DNA from: Planctomycetota bacterium | Lineage (GTDB): Bacteria > Planctomycetota > Phycisphaerae > Sedimentisphaerales > SM23-30 | DNA length: 14,491 nucleotides | NCBI GenBank assembly: GCA_029573975.1 | Contig: JAKQBU010000466.1 | Coordinates: 1 to 14,491 of the forward strand | Direction: 5' to 3' | In this document: positions 14,277 through 14,491 of the stretch, in pieces | Position numbering within the stretch: the stretch's first letter is position 1 | Layout: each line of letters opens with the position of its first letter | Made by a program: the position numbers and the translations under genes | Notes under the pieces: model-generated | Told to the model about the DNA's origin: nothing | Database searches by the model: none | What the model saw: the letters and a program-made list of their open reading frames with translations, nothing else

Positions 14277-14491
14277 CTATTCGTAGATTTCATCACCGCC
14301 ACCGTCTGTCTGGCCGTTCAGAGCGGCACGGATTTCTTCAACAGCAGAATCCGCATCGCATCGGATCTGGTCGATTTCCTCCTCACATGCAATTAGAACT
14401 TGATCGGCCAGTTCAGGCGAACCCAGCCAGTCAAATAAACGTGCGTACCAGCGGCAATTGTTGCTGATAGTTATTACGCTGATCCTTTGAA
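14277..14491 (-). CDS. Unrecognised acidic protein, C-terminal 70 residues
   Basis: The minus strand is open from the window edge to a TAG at 14279-14277, giving 70 residues; the start lies outside the window. The segment reads ...NNCRWYARLFDWLGSPELAD near its beginning, then an acidic helical stretch (EEEIDQIRCDADSAVEEIRA) and a Gly-Asp-rich end DGGGDEIYE. I do not recognise a family. It looks coding because the frame is clean, its codon choice is balanced, and a hairpin follows the stop at a natural distance. The opposite-strand frame of similar length gives a low-complexity, Arg/His-rich product. Confidence 0.55.
   Translation of the reverse strand, partial: QRISVITISNNCRWYARLFDWLGSPELADQVLIACEEEIDQIRCDADSAVEEIRAALNGQTDGGGDEIYE

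Overview
The window most likely comes from a planctomycete of the class Phycisphaerae, probably an anaerobic sugar degrader. This rests on gene content and protein style, not on a marker gene: a single dockerin-like loop at the end of a secreted protein, a periplasmic or extracellular glycan-degrading gene set, a GH57-glycogen-synthase fusion, a URO-D gene remnant, and a phasin-like/AarF pair. No rRNA, tRNA or CRISPR array was found.

Layout. Positions 1-314 (minus) hold the 5' end of lepA. Positions 315-1876 are an AT-rich island with a promoter and a two-gene type II restriction-modification cassette: a BglII/BstYI-type endonuclease and an MT-A70-type adenine methyltransferase. It is followed at 1900-2022 by what looks like the last 40 codons of a host URO-D family gene, so the cassette probably replaced or interrupted host DNA. 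Positions 2190-4943 (plus) encode a 917-residue GH57 hydrolase fused to a GT5 glycogen/starch-synthase-type domain. Positions 5027-9200 (minus) look like one operon, read from high to low coordinates: secreted sialate/acetyl esterase, cytosolic hotdog acyl-CoA thioesterase, secreted GH36 alpha-galactosidase. Divergent from it, 9509-10507 (plus) encodes a secreted zinc-dependent phospholipase C-like protein with an Ig-like domain and a dockerin-like tail. After a 385-base gene-free stretch, 10893-12881 (plus) carries a phasin-like coiled-coil protein and an AarF/UbiB atypical kinase. Then come a convergent CxxC carboxymuconolactone-decarboxylase-family protein (minus, 12917-13261), a divergent small zinc-ribbon protein (13420-13788), a 488-base AT-rich gene-free region with several inverted repeats, and the 3' end of an unrecognised acidic protein on the minus strand (14277-14491).

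How the genes may work together. The esterase and alpha-galactosidase fit removal of acetyl and galactosyl decorations from plant or algal polysaccharides. The GH57-GT5 fusion points to storage of the sugar as glycogen-like glucan. The phasin-like/AarF pair probably concerns membrane lipid or granule biology. The restriction-modification island is the clearest accessory element. Gene functions are assigned by reading motifs only; no database search was run.
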